From contig DWYE01000081.1 in NCBI GenBank assembly GCA_019118845.1, positions 1-36,624 of the forward strand: a stretch of DNA of 36,624 nucleotides, written 5' to 3'. Below, piece after piece: positions 23,619 through 31,730 of the stretch. The translations under genes and the position numbers were made by a program. Each line of letters starts with the position of its first letter. The first letter of the stretch is position 1. The notes beneath the pieces were generated by a model, which was not told the origin of the DNA, ran no database searches, and saw nothing but the letters and a program-made list of their open reading frames with translations. Source of the stretch: Anaeromassilibacillus stercoravium. GTDB taxonomy: Bacteria; Bacillota; Clostridia; Oscillospirales; Acutalibacteraceae.

Positions 23619-23646
23619 ATTATACCGTTTTTTTAGAGAATCGCAA
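23619..23646 (-). promoter_or_regulatory. Sigma-A promoter of nagB
   Basis: Minus strand: -35 TTGCGA (23641-23646), 16 bp, -10 TATAAT (23619-23624). Predicted leader of about 66 nt. Confidence 0.7.
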
Positions 23647-23724
23647 GCGTGAGAACTGTATAATTTTGTCCATTTTGTAAACAACTATGGATGATCTAAC
23701 GGAATAGGAGGCCGCAAAAGACAA

Positions 23725-24129
23725 ATGAAGAAAAACGCACTCTTATTTGCAACCGGTGGCTCTGTCTACCCGATGTTGGAAATTTTGTGCCGTGGGCATA
23801 CCGATCTTTCGATGTCCGTAGCCGGTGGAATTTGCCTTTGCTTGATCGACCGCATTTGTAATCGTTCTATGAAAGGAAAATGCCTGGCCGTAAAATGCTG
23901 TGCTGGTTCTGGAATTATCACTTCTGTGGAATTCGCGATTGGTTTAATTGTCAATGTTGCATGGAAACAGGATGTTTGGGACTATTCCCATCTACCATTG
24001 AATATTATGGGGCAAGTCTGCCTCCCATTTTCCATCCTTTGGTTTTTAATCACAATCCCTGCGCTTGCTGTCTGTAATCTGTATGATAAAATTCCATTCA
24101 TCCTCTCGAAAAGGCATATGGCTAAATAG
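23725..24129 (+). CDS. Membrane protein of the PF06541 (putative ABC permease, CmpB-like) family
   Basis: 134 aa, four likely membrane segments. The blocks YPMLEILCRGHTDLSMSVAG (near the start) and VWDYSHLPLNIMGQVCLPF (near residues 93-111) are the marks of PF06541 as I know it. Despite the family name no ATPase partner is present, and a transport role is not shown. AGGAGG lies 13 nt before the ATG, longer than ideal; no clear promoter. It converges on the GH25 gene. Confidence 0.75.
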   Translation: MKKNALLFATGGSVYPMLEILCRGHTDLSMSVAGGICLCLIDRICNRSMKGKCLAVKCCAGSGIITSVEFAIGLIVNVAWKQDVWDYSHLPLNIMGQVCLPFSILWFLITIPALAVCNLYDKIPFILSKRHMAK

Positions 24130-24227
24130 ATTTTTCCACCTAAAATAGCGCTTCAATAGCAGATTGTACGCATTTGGAGAAATTGCACCAATTGCACAGC
24201 ATTTTCAAATTTTTTTGGCAATCACAC

Positions 24228-24261
24228 AATAGGCCCTATGCCCGAAAGCACAGGGCCTATT
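24228..24261. terminator. Hairpin between convergent membrane-protein and GH25 genes
   Basis: 14-bp stem with one mismatch: 24228-24241 pairs with 24248-24261 (core ATAGGCCCT/AGGGCCTAT). U-tails are weak on both strands. Placed to end both transcripts. Confidence 0.6.
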
Positions 24262-24267
24262 CCTAAT

Positions 24268-25188
24268 TTAAGAGATCCAGAAAACAAACCTGCGGGCCGC
24301 CGTATCTTCCGCCCCGCCATAGCGGGTCCAGATCCCAGTGGATTGCCCCGGCTGCCCAATGGGAACCACCAGGAAAAACTGCTCGGTCTGTGTACGCCGC
24401 ACCGGGATCACCGTAACAATGTCCGGCGTACCGGCGTAGAGTTCAATTTTAGATGGGTCTGCGGCGGAACATTTTACACCGTACCATTGCCCGCGGGCTT
24501 TATGCACATCCATCGTTGTATCAATCGAAACCGGGTTTTCGATTTTCCATCCGTTCAACCCTTTGTTTTTGACAAGGGTTGGAAAATCTTGAAAGCTGAT
24601 ATCGGTATCCGAACCGTTTTTTCCATCGGTTTCCACGCCCGGCCATTCGCCTCCCGTGGACATAATCTCGTTTTGCCAAAGCGCACATGCTTCATCCGGC
24701 TTTTCGACGCCGGGACGCGCATACCAAAACACATATTCTGAAAGCTGTTCCGGATAAATCATCCGGTTGTACCAGTCTTTGTTGACATAATAGGCAGCCA
24801 AATACCCGGCTTCCTGCAAACCTGCACAGACTGTGCGAATGATGTCGGTGAGTGTTTGACGGGAGGGCATCCCGTGTTTCTCCTTATAGCCGTCTCCGTC
24901 CTCCATATCAATAGCGACCGGAAAAAGCGGCTTCTTCCCTTTTAATAGGCGCAAAAGGTGTGCCAGCTCGCTCTTGGCGTTTTCTGTATTCAACGCATAG
25001 CTATACAAGTAGGCGCCCCATGGGATTCCAAGGCGGTCACAAGCTTCTACATTCGCCTCAAAATTTCGATCGTCCTGCTCCTTCAAGTCGCTTCCATAGC
25101 CGCAACGCAGCATGGCAAATTTCAGGCCCGCCTGTTTGGCTGCTTCCCAATCGACCGTGTTATGGTGGCTGATATCAATTCCTTTCAT
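24268..25188 (-). CDS. GH25 family lysozyme-like hydrolase without signal peptide
   Basis: 306 aa, start MKGIDISHHNTVDWEAAK at the ATG at 25188 with GGGGGACAAG upstream. The GH25 barrel covers about 1-200: GIDISHHN, LRCGYG (28-32), GAYLYSYA (58-65), and the catalytic DxE in VAIDMEDGDG (D94, E96). It cleaves the beta-1,4 MurNAc-GlcNAc bond of peptidoglycan. Residues ~215-306 form a second domain (WKIENPVSIDTTMDVHKARG...), likely wall binding. No Sec signal or membrane segment is encoded and no upstream in-frame start would add one; no holin or phage gene is near. Export would need lysis or a non-classical route. Confidence 0.88.
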   Translation of the reverse strand: MKGIDISHHNTVDWEAAKQAGLKFAMLRCGYGSDLKEQDDRNFEANVEACDRLGIPWGAYLYSYALNTENAKSELAHLLRLLKGKKPLFPVAIDMEDGDGYKEKHGMPSRQTLTDIIRTVCAGLQEAGYLAAYYVNKDWYNRMIYPEQLSEYVFWYARPGVEKPDEACALWQNEIMSTGGEWPGVETDGKNGSDTDISFQDFPTLVKNKGLNGWKIENPVSIDTTMDVHKARGQWYGVKCSAADPSKIELYAGTPDIVTVIPVRRTQTEQFFLVVPIGQPGQSTGIWTRYGGAEDTAARRFVFWIS

Positions 25189-25402
25189 GCATCTTGTCCC
25201 CCTTTTGAATGGATTCAAACCATTTTATGCAGGACAGCATCCATTTGTGACTCTTGGAAACCATACAAAAACAGATTGATTCGCTCTGAGTGCTTTAAAC
25301 CTTCCCGTTAGTTAGATACGCCTTTTCTCCTATCTCTGTTTCCAAAACCTGCCGCGTCATATCCACAATCGATTCGGGAAAGCTATTTTTGAGGTGATGA
25401 AG

Positions 25403-25642
25403 ATGCCAAGGGAAAGCGCTTATATGATTGTGGAACGTGTGAATGGAAAACACGATTTAAAAGAGATCAAGCGCGGGTTGGACCGGCTGCACGGCGTAAC
25501 TTCCGTCAGCGTGAATCCTTCCCACAATCTGGTGGCCGTGGATTACGACAGTTCCGGCACGTCTTACGACGCAATCGAACATCAACTCAATACGCTCGGC
25601 TATGAAGTCGCAGCGGACGCAAGCAACATCAACACAAGGTAA
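25403..25642 (+). CDS. HMA-fold protein lacking the CxxC metal site
   Basis: 79 aa, start at the ATG at 25403 (GAGGTG 6 nt upstream; nearer ATG/GTG codons overlap that site). The fold follows heavy-metal-associated domains: strand YMIVERV, helix LKEIKRGLDRL, GVTSVSVNPSHNLVAVDYD, and a second helix ending LGYEV. The loop that should hold MxCxxC reads ERVNGKHD (11-18), with no Cys anywhere in the protein, so copper or zinc carriage by the usual site is excluded. Monocistronic; no P-type ATPase nearby. Function unknown. Confidence 0.8.
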   Translation: MPRESAYMIVERVNGKHDLKEIKRGLDRLHGVTSVSVNPSHNLVAVDYDSSGTSYDAIEHQLNTLGYEVAADASNINTR

Positions 25643-25670
25643 TCTCCTCCCACATCTCCTAGACCATGCA

Positions 25671-25707
25671 AAAAGCGGACGCAGTCAACAAAACTGCGTC
25701 CGCTTTT
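25671..25707. terminator. Bidirectional terminator between the HMA-fold and permease genes
   Basis: Perfect 15-bp stem AAAAGCGGACGCAGT / ACTGCGTCCGCTTTT (25671-25685 with 25693-25707), 7-nt loop; A-run before and T-run within the stem make it work in both directions. Confidence 0.9.
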
Positions 25708-25728
25708 CGTGTAAATCATGCTGTGAAA

Positions 25729-27102
25729 TTATTCCTGCTTAATCGCCGTCAACGCACTGATTTTTACAGCGCGGTTGGCTGGGTAAAATCCAGAGATCAA
25801 ACCGATCATCGTGGCAAACACCAGCGCGCCAAACGCTAACCAAACGGGGATAATGGATACATTGGAACCAGTGACCCCAACGCCAACGATCCCGCCCAAA
25901 GAAATACTATTCCCCGCAGCCGCGAAGGAGTTGATTGCAAACGATATGCCATAGCTAAACGCCAATCCCAGGATGCCCCCCATAAAGCCAATTGTACCGG
26001 CCTCCACTAGGAACATGGTGCGGATATTCCCAACCACGCATCCCAGAACCTTCATCACGCCAATTTCTCTTGTGCGTTCATAGATAGACATAATCATGGT
26101 ATTGGTGATACCTAATGCCGCTACAAGCAGAGAGATGGCACCCAAACCACCCAAAATCATCTGGATGGTGCTCATTTGCTGTTCCAAAGGTTTGCGGATA
26201 CTTTCCATGCTATAGGTATCTGCAAAACCCAATGCCTGGATAGCCTCTTCAACTTCTGCAACATACTCCACACTCTCAGCCTTTACGCTTACATTATCAT
26301 AGCTGGATTTCGTGTTTGTCGTATCAACATCATTAATCTTATTGTACTGTTCCTGCAGCTTTTTCGCAAAGTTGACATCCATAAACACCGCATATCCCGG
26401 CGGTGGATTCCGGCTCCAGTCGTCGCCCATCACACCGATGCATTTGAGTTCGATCGGTTTCTGCTTTTTACTCGCAGTGGTCGTGCTCGTCCCCTCATCC
26501 AGGTTGCCCTGCATCTCGTTGATGACCAATTCCAACTCGTCCTTCATAGGATCCACATAAGGGTCTGGAATGGTTCCGGTCGCATCGGGCTGGGCAAAAA
26601 TCATATTGTTGCTGGTCTTCTTCGTATTGTAGAAGTTATATAGCGCCGACCACCCAAACAAAATCATATTCTCTTCAAAGTCATCGCCGGGCAGCGAACC
26701 CTCCTGTACCGTATAACCAAAATCTGCGAGGGATTTCATATTGACGCCATAGATCTGCCCCTGATAGGCATACTTTCCGCTGTTGATCGTTACTGCATTC
26801 CAATCCAGCGTATACACCGGCGTGACAGCTACCACGTGGGGAATCGCTTCAATTTTTGCAATCATGTCATCGTCGAGGGGGGTAGACTCCGGCGTCTGGT
26901 TATAGTTGTTGATCTGGACGATTGTCAGGTCGCCCATCCCCTCCATCATGGTATTCATGCTCTCATTGATACCGATGCCAAAGGAAACCATTACAACGAT
27001 CGCGCATGTGCCGATAATGACGCCGGCAACCGTCAGCAAAGTACGCACTTTACGCTTAAACAAATTGCTCAAGCTCATGCCGATCATATCTTTCCATTTC
27101 AA
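25729..27102 (-). CDS. ABC transporter permease, FtsX/MacB type
   Basis: 457 aa. First membrane segment about 18-42 (RTLLTVAGVIIGTCAIVVMVSFGIGI), a large outer domain (about 45-310, MacB-PCD-like), then three membrane segments (about 318-345, 365-395, 420-445) with the family stretch SIYERTREIGVMKVLGC. The start is a TTG at 27102 with AAGGAGG 9 nt upstream. Third gene of the operon after the ATPase and the anchored CARDB-like protein, 48 nt after the latter. Such mechanotransmission transporters usually export peptides or lipoproteins or work as sensors; the substrate is unknown. Ends at a shared bidirectional terminator. Confidence 0.93.
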   Translation of the reverse strand: MKWKDMIGMSLSNLFKRKVRTLLTVAGVIIGTCAIVVMVSFGIGINESMNTMMEGMGDLTIVQINNYNQTPESTPLDDDMIAKIEAIPHVVAVTPVYTLDWNAVTINSGKYAYQGQIYGVNMKSLADFGYTVQEGSLPGDDFEENMILFGWSALYNFYNTKKTSNNMIFAQPDATGTIPDPYVDPMKDELELVINEMQGNLDEGTSTTTASKKQKPIELKCIGVMGDDWSRNPPPGYAVFMDVNFAKKLQEQYNKINDVDTTNTKSSYDNVSVKAESVEYVAEVEEAIQALGFADTYSMESIRKPLEQQMSTIQMILGGLGAISLLVAALGITNTMIMSIYERTREIGVMKVLGCVVGNIRTMFLVEAGTIGFMGGILGLAFSYGISFAINSFAAAGNSISLGGIVGVGVTGSNVSIIPVWLAFGALVFATMIGLISGFYPANRAVKISALTAIKQE

Positions 27103-27150
27103 GGCGAGGCCCCTCCTTTCTCAATGGTGAGGCATTCTGTTGCTGTACGG

Positions 27151-29019
27151 TCATTTACTGCCATCCAAAGGATCATCGTCGTAGTCGTCCTCCGCTTCCA
27201 GCATCCGGAGTTTCCTTGCCTTCAGCTTCTTGCGGATAAAGACGAGGATGACAATCAGAAGAAGCGCTCCGCCGCCAACCGTCAGGCCAATCGCCCAGGT
27301 GGGAGGGCCCGCCGTTGCCGAAGGGTCCCCATCGACTGGGATATCCCCTTCTGGAACCACCCCTCCCATATCGGCAGGCAGTGGAATCACGTCGCAGGAG
27401 AATTCTTTTTTGATCTCCTTGGTTTCGCCGTTGGCGTCTTCATAAGTGAAGGTCGCGGTACCGGCCATGGTTCCCACATCCATCGGCATGAGCGAAGCCT
27501 CAAACGAATCGCCTGTTCCGGAATTCACATTGCCAATATAGGTGGACATATCCTCGGAAGTGAAGTTCCCCTCCAGATCGACCGCCAAGTTAAAAATCGT
27601 ACTTTTCCCTTTGTTGACATAGCTGATGCTGAGCTGCCCCTGGTCCCCCATATAGATCGGCCCAAAGAGATCCACCTGGTTGATCTCAAAACGGTCGGGC
27701 TGTGTCAACGGGATGGAGATCGTCTCCGTCCCCTTTAGGTCCGCTTTGCGGACCCCGTCCACCACTGCTTCATATGTATAGTCGACCGTCACACCGTAAG
27801 ACTTTGGCGCTGCGTCCACCTTCGGATAGAGGGCGATCTGTTCCTGGAAACTGCCGCCACCCTTCACATTCTGGATGAAGAATGTGTTCGAAGAGCGGGA
27901 TGGCGTAAACGCGACGACACCCTCATCGCCATCCGGCGCGGAAGAGACGGTCATCTTCAGATTTTCGATGGCGATATCCGGGCTCGTATTGCGGAAATTC
28001 ATTGTCAGCATGAATTCCGTTCCGCCTGTCACTGCCATCCCGCCGTAGTCGTAGCTCTCAATAATGATCTGTGGGACGCTGGAATTCGAGCTCGCTTCTT
28101 CCTCTGTGCTGACCTTTGTCCCCGTCACCGGAATAAACATGCGGGGAGCAACGCTGGCATCTGCCGCAAGATCGCTGGAAGTAAATTTAATGGAAAGGGG
28201 ATAACTCTTTGACTCCATTTTGGCTTCACAGACCAGCGGATAGGTTAATGTTGCAGTGGCTTGTGCGGGCAACGAATCGATATATAACGTGTCCATCGCA
28301 CCACGCATGGTGATTTCCGGAGCATTCGCATTGTCGAACGCCGCTACGATGTTGTTGCAAGCCACACTGCTGTTGTTTTTCACTGTGACCTTGAGGTTAA
28401 AGGCGTCGCCCTCTTTAATCCCGCTGGCCGGGTCGGTGGAATAAGACGTCACCGTCAGGATGGGCTTATCCTCCTCTTCCTCCTCATCGGAACTCGTCCC
28501 GTCGCCAACCGGGTCAAAAATCGTCTTCTGAACGGTAAAGGAATTGATCCGGCTTCCATTTTTATCGTAATAAGAAATTTTAAAGCGCAACGTACCTGCC
28601 TTGTCGTTGACACGCTTCATATATTTCTCAGGGATTGTCAACTGATAGCCAAAATCCACCCTTGTTGTGCCGTCGTCATCGGATGAAGTCGGCAGTTCAA
28701 TGTCGGTGTCGTTTGTCCAAAGGATTTCGTTCTTATCCGTTGTGTAGCTCTTTTTTCCCAAAGAAATGGCACTGGTGACGCTACTGACGTCGATTTCGAT
28801 CTCTTCAACCCTGGCCGACGAAGAATAATTCGAGTGGTCAAAGACGAACGTAGCCTCAAAGGGCGTGTTTTTGCTTACCGTCTGCTTATCGCTATAAACC
28901 ACCGGATCGGGTTCATACTCTTCATCTGCTGCAAAAACAGGCGCCGCGGACGCCAGCATGGCGGAAAGCAGCACTAGCATAGTAAACAGCGAAATCCCCT
29001 GTTTTACAAACCTGTTCAT
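27151..29019 (-). CDS. Secreted, C-terminally anchored CARDB/COG1361-like protein
   Basis: 622 aa. Signal peptide 1-31 (cut near PVFA|ADEE), then several beta-sandwich modules: one at about 35-170, one opening ILTVTSYSTDPASGIKEGD, one opening QIIIESYDYGGMAVTGG, and one near RFEINQVDLFGPIYMGDQG. The repeated pattern with KNNSS / RNTSPD (N-x-S/T at the end of a strand) resembles CARDB/NEW3 modules of S-layer-like proteins. One membrane helix near 573-597 (WAIGLTVGGGALLLIVILVF), then a basic stop and an acidic tail (EAEDDYDDD). It lies between the ATPase (11 nt) and permease genes, so it is probably the outer partner of the transporter, by position comparable to MacA. Confidence 0.85.
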   Translation of the reverse strand: MNRFVKQGISLFTMLVLLSAMLASAAPVFAADEEYEPDPVVYSDKQTVSKNTPFEATFVFDHSNYSSSARVEEIEIDVSSVTSAISLGKKSYTTDKNEILWTNDTDIELPTSSDDDGTTRVDFGYQLTIPEKYMKRVNDKAGTLRFKISYYDKNGSRINSFTVQKTIFDPVGDGTSSDEEEEEDKPILTVTSYSTDPASGIKEGDAFNLKVTVKNNSSVACNNIVAAFDNANAPEITMRGAMDTLYIDSLPAQATATLTYPLVCEAKMESKSYPLSIKFTSSDLAADASVAPRMFIPVTGTKVSTEEEASSNSSVPQIIIESYDYGGMAVTGGTEFMLTMNFRNTSPDIAIENLKMTVSSAPDGDEGVVAFTPSRSSNTFFIQNVKGGGSFQEQIALYPKVDAAPKSYGVTVDYTYEAVVDGVRKADLKGTETISIPLTQPDRFEINQVDLFGPIYMGDQGQLSISYVNKGKSTIFNLAVDLEGNFTSEDMSTYIGNVNSGTGDSFEASLMPMDVGTMAGTATFTYEDANGETKEIKKEFSCDVIPLPADMGGVVPEGDIPVDGDPSATAGPPTWAIGLTVGGGALLLIVILVFIRKKLKARKLRMLEAEDDYDDDPLDGSK

Positions 29020-29030
29020 AAAGCTCCTCC

Positions 29031-29774
29031 TTATTCATTCACGGCCGCAGAAGCCGGTTCTTTTTTCTCCTCATCCAAGGAGACAATAGATTGGTTCGGC
29101 TCGTCACTGATGATGCTTCCATCGTGCAAATTGATGATCCGGTCGGCATATTTCGCAATATTGACGTCGTGCGTCACGATAATCAAGGTTTCATGATGTA
29201 TTTTCGCCATGCGTACCATAATTTCCATAACGCCGCGGCTTGTCTTGCTGTCCAAATTCCCGGTCGGTTCGTCGGCAAAAACAATCTTTGGCTTTGCCAC
29301 GAACGCCCTTGCAATGCCGACGCGCTGCTGTTGGCCGCCGCTCATCTGCGTAGGGCGGTGCATCATCCGGCTGCCCAAACCCACAGCTTTCAGCATATGG
29401 ACCGCTTCCTTGGTCCTCGTCCGTTTGTTGATGCCTTTAAACATCAACGGCATAGCGACGTTCTCAATCGCTGTCTGCGTGGGCATCAAATTGTAAGACT
29501 GGAACACAAAGCCGATGTTTCGCTGGCGGAACAGTGCCCATTGCTTTTCTGTAAACTGGGTGACGTTTTTGCCCGCAATAAAGACGCTGCCCTTTGTGGG
29601 CTTTTCCAATCCCGCCATGATATTCAACAACGTGGATTTTCCCGAACCGGACGTACCCAAAATACAACAGATTTCGCCCTGTTCAATCCGCAAATTGATC
29701 CGCCCGAGCGCGACAATTTTTTCCTCGTCCACCCGGTAAACCTTACGAATGTCTTTTACATTGATTAGGCTCAT
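29031..29774 (-). CDS. ABC transporter ATPase, MacB/LolD type
   Basis: 247 aa. Walker A GTSGSGKST (40-48), Q-loop in VFQSYNLMP, signature MSGGQQQR, Walker B IVFADEPTGNLD, and the switch His in IIVTHD. NLD after Walker B is typical for FtsE/LolD/MacB partners. ATG at 29774 with GGGGAGAG. First gene of the three-gene operon; the C-terminal ~20 residues are a charged extension. Confidence 0.95.
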   Translation of the reverse strand: MSLINVKDIRKVYRVDEEKIVALGRINLRIEQGEICCILGTSGSGKSTLLNIMAGLEKPTKGSVFIAGKNVTQFTEKQWALFRQRNIGFVFQSYNLMPTQTAIENVAMPLMFKGINKRTRTKEAVHMLKAVGLGSRMMHRPTQMSGGQQQRVGIARAFVAKPKIVFADEPTGNLDSKTSRGVMEIMVRMAKIHHETLIIVTHDVNIAKYADRIINLHDGSIISDEPNQSIVSLDEEKKEPASAAVNE

Positions 29775-29913
29775 GTATCTCTCCCCATGCGCGAAACCGC
29801 CGGATTCCCGCCGGTCCCGCCAGAATATTTCCTACTTTTTCAGGAGTTTCCGCAATGGCCAACCGCTCGATAAAAAGCACGGAATTTCTCCATTTGGGCC
29901 GTACTGTGAGGCC

Positions 29914-29949
29914 ATTATATCATATACTTCCACAAATTGCTCTATTTGT
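29914..29949 (-). promoter_or_regulatory. Promoter with overlapping inverted repeat, ABC-CARDB-FtsX operon
   Basis: Minus-strand -10 TATAAT (29914-29919). Where the -35 should lie there is no good hexamer, but a perfect inverted repeat ACAAAT-N6-ATTTGT (29932-29949) covers that region. A weak -35 plus a palindrome suggests control by an activator or repressor. Confidence 0.55.
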
Positions 29950-29980
29950 AAAAAGACTGTAATGATTTATAAATTCATAA

Positions 29981-30013
29981 GGCCCGCCGACAGGGGTTTC
30001 CTGTAGACGGGCC
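29981..30013 (-). terminator. Hairpin after the GHL10-type gene
   Basis: GGCCCG/CGGGCC outer pairs and ACAGG/CCTGT inner pairs with a bulge; minus-strand tail TTATGAATTTAT is moderately U-rich. Confidence 0.55.
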
Positions 30014-30033
30014 GTTTTCCCTACCTCTGAGCT

Positions 30034-31467
30034 TTAACCGTTCAGGAGTTTTTTCACATTTGCCATCTCTTTTGCCGTCTGTGGATTGTCCAGATATGCC
30101 CACGAATAGAGCATAAACCCATCGCAGTCCAAGCTGCGCGTGGTCTGAATCTGCTGGGCGATAATATTATCTGCCTTTTCCCATCCATTGGAATCCGTTC
30201 CCGCCTTATACAGCGCCAAGCCTATGTACATTTTCACATTGTCCGCTGTCACGAGGCTCTTCCACTTTTTGGCCAGCGTCTCAAACGGCGCGGTCGGATG
30301 GTCGTACGTCCAATAAATCTGCGGGCAGATATAATCGATGTAACCGGGCTGGCTGCACCAGGTGTAGACATCTGCGCCCGCGTTGAGATCGTTGGTGATA
30401 TTCCCCTGCGGGGAGATCCCAAAGACAACATTGGGTTTGGTCTCCTTAATCATCTTATAGACGGAGGAAACCAGGCTATTGATGTTCTGCGTCCGCCACG
30501 CACCGATCGACAGCGTGGAACCGCTCTGCTGATAGGCGGCTTGGTCCAGCGTGACGTCCGTAGAATTCACATTAAACGGATAAAAATAATCGTCAAACTG
30601 TACGCCATCTACATCGTATTTTTGAACGACTTCCTTAATCCCGTTTACAATATAATCGCGCACCCCAGAATAGCCGGGATTCATATAAATGGAGCCATTG
30701 TGCGTGAAGGTCCAGTTTGCCTTGGTCGGGTCGCTCTTCCAAAGATTGTACGGGCTATTGGAAGCGACCACCGGTGGGTAGTTGCCCGCCTTGATGCGCA
30801 GCGGGTTAAACCACGCGTGGAACTTCAGCCCCGCCTGATGGGTGGCGGAAACCATATATGCCAACGGGTCATAGCCCGGGCCTACCCCCTGTGTCCCACT
30901 GAGGAAGTGGGTCCACGGATAATAACTGGAGGGATAATAGGCGTCGCCATGGGAACGCACATGCACGACCAACGTATTCGCGCCGCTGGCCTTCGCCTTG
31001 GCAATAATGTCGTTGAATTTCTTCTGGAAAGCCGTATAGCTCTTATCCGTTTCCTTGGTCATATCCAGGCTGAGAAATGGAACCCATACCGCACGCATTT
31101 CCTCTTCCTGAACAACCGGGGTTGCCGCTGCCGGTTCATTGTAGGAAGGGCTGCTGACCGTCCCCTCCGTCAGCGCAGATTCGCTGCTTTCTGTCTCTAC
31201 GGGCGGCTGCGAATCCTCTGGTGCTGCGGGGGCCTGCGCGGAGGAATCTTCCTCCGTAGCCTGGGCGATTTGGCTGCTTTCCGGCTCCTGGGCGCTTTCT
31301 GGCTCTGTCAGCGCAGAAGAACTACTCTCCGATGCCGTCTCGCTGCTGACAGAACTGCTTGTAACAACGGAATCCTCCACCTGCTGTGGGGAACCGGAAC
31401 AAGCGGCGGTCGTGCATAACATCGCTGCTGCAAGCACAGCCGCCGCGATCTTTCTCCATTTTTTCAC
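30034..31467 (-). CDS. GHL10 (DUF187/YngK-like) glycosyl-hydrolase-like lipoprotein
   Basis: 477 aa. Signal peptide ending in a lipobox-like TAAC (C23), so probably lipid-anchored outside. Residues ~24-115 are a Ser/Glu/Pro-rich low-complexity linker. The catalytic-type barrel starts at MRAVWVPFLSLDM and includes TLVVHVRSHGDAYYPS, FHAWFNPLRI, YDVDGVQFDDYFYP, and VVFGISPQGN, the order seen in GHL10 proteins. Family members are thought to cleave glycans; a peptidoglycan or exopolysaccharide target is inference. Start is GTG at 31467 with AAGGAG 9 nt upstream. Monocistronic with its own promoter. Confidence 0.9.
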   Translation of the reverse strand: MKKWRKIAAAVLAAAMLCTTAACSGSPQQVEDSVVTSSSVSSETASESSSSALTEPESAQEPESSQIAQATEEDSSAQAPAAPEDSQPPVETESSESALTEGTVSSPSYNEPAAATPVVQEEEMRAVWVPFLSLDMTKETDKSYTAFQKKFNDIIAKAKASGANTLVVHVRSHGDAYYPSSYYPWTHFLSGTQGVGPGYDPLAYMVSATHQAGLKFHAWFNPLRIKAGNYPPVVASNSPYNLWKSDPTKANWTFTHNGSIYMNPGYSGVRDYIVNGIKEVVQKYDVDGVQFDDYFYPFNVNSTDVTLDQAAYQQSGSTLSIGAWRTQNINSLVSSVYKMIKETKPNVVFGISPQGNITNDLNAGADVYTWCSQPGYIDYICPQIYWTYDHPTAPFETLAKKWKSLVTADNVKMYIGLALYKAGTDSNGWEKADNIIAQQIQTTRSLDCDGFMLYSWAYLDNPQTAKEMANVKKLLNG

Positions 31468-31593
31468 GTGCGTACGCTCCTTTTCTGATGGATTTCTCGG
31501 TCCTTGGGAAACATTTGTCTCAATTTCCTATGTAAAGCTCAAAATATGGGCAAATTTTAGGCATAACCTTTAGAATTCTCTCCCATGATGTCT

Positions 31594-31622
31594 ATTATAG
31601 GCGATGATGGAATAGAATTCAA
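31594..31622 (-). promoter_or_regulatory. Sigma-A promoter of the GHL10-type gene
   Basis: Minus strand: -35 TTGAAT (31617-31622), 17 bp, -10 TATAAT (31594-31599). Leader of about 120 nt. TAGAATTC occurs at 31571-31578 and again at 31613-31620, on either side of the core. Confidence 0.8.
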
Positions 31623-31625
31623 GGA

Positions 31626-31639
31626 AAATCCATGGATTT
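31626..31639. promoter_or_regulatory. 14-bp perfect palindrome upstream of the GHL10 promoter
   Basis: AAATCC directly joined to ATGGATTT forms a fully self-complementary 14-mer starting 4 bp upstream of the -35 box. It fits a dimeric regulator site. Confidence 0.4.
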
Positions 31640-31654
31640 ATAAAAAGGAAATCC

Positions 31655-31699
31655 TTACAAAAAATGCCTCCCCGTATATCCATAATACAAGGGAGGCAT
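31655..31699 (-). terminator. Intrinsic terminator of the FlaA1-type gene
   Basis: 9-bp stem ATGCCTCCC / GGGAGGCAT (31664-31672 with 31691-31699), 18-nt loop, followed on the minus strand by TTTTTTG. Confidence 0.8.
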
Positions 31700-31730
31700 C
31701 CAAATTCTTTCAATTTTGTTAGAAATTATT

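Noticed and set aside
24181..24198. Tandem AATTGCACC/AATTGCACA repeat
   Set aside because: Only two short copies in a 3' intergenic region; chance is adequate and no iteron or attachment-site features surround it.
30298..31419. 373-codon plus-strand open frame across the GHL10 gene
   Set aside because: Shadow frame; no motifs, and the GHL10 reading is unmistakable.
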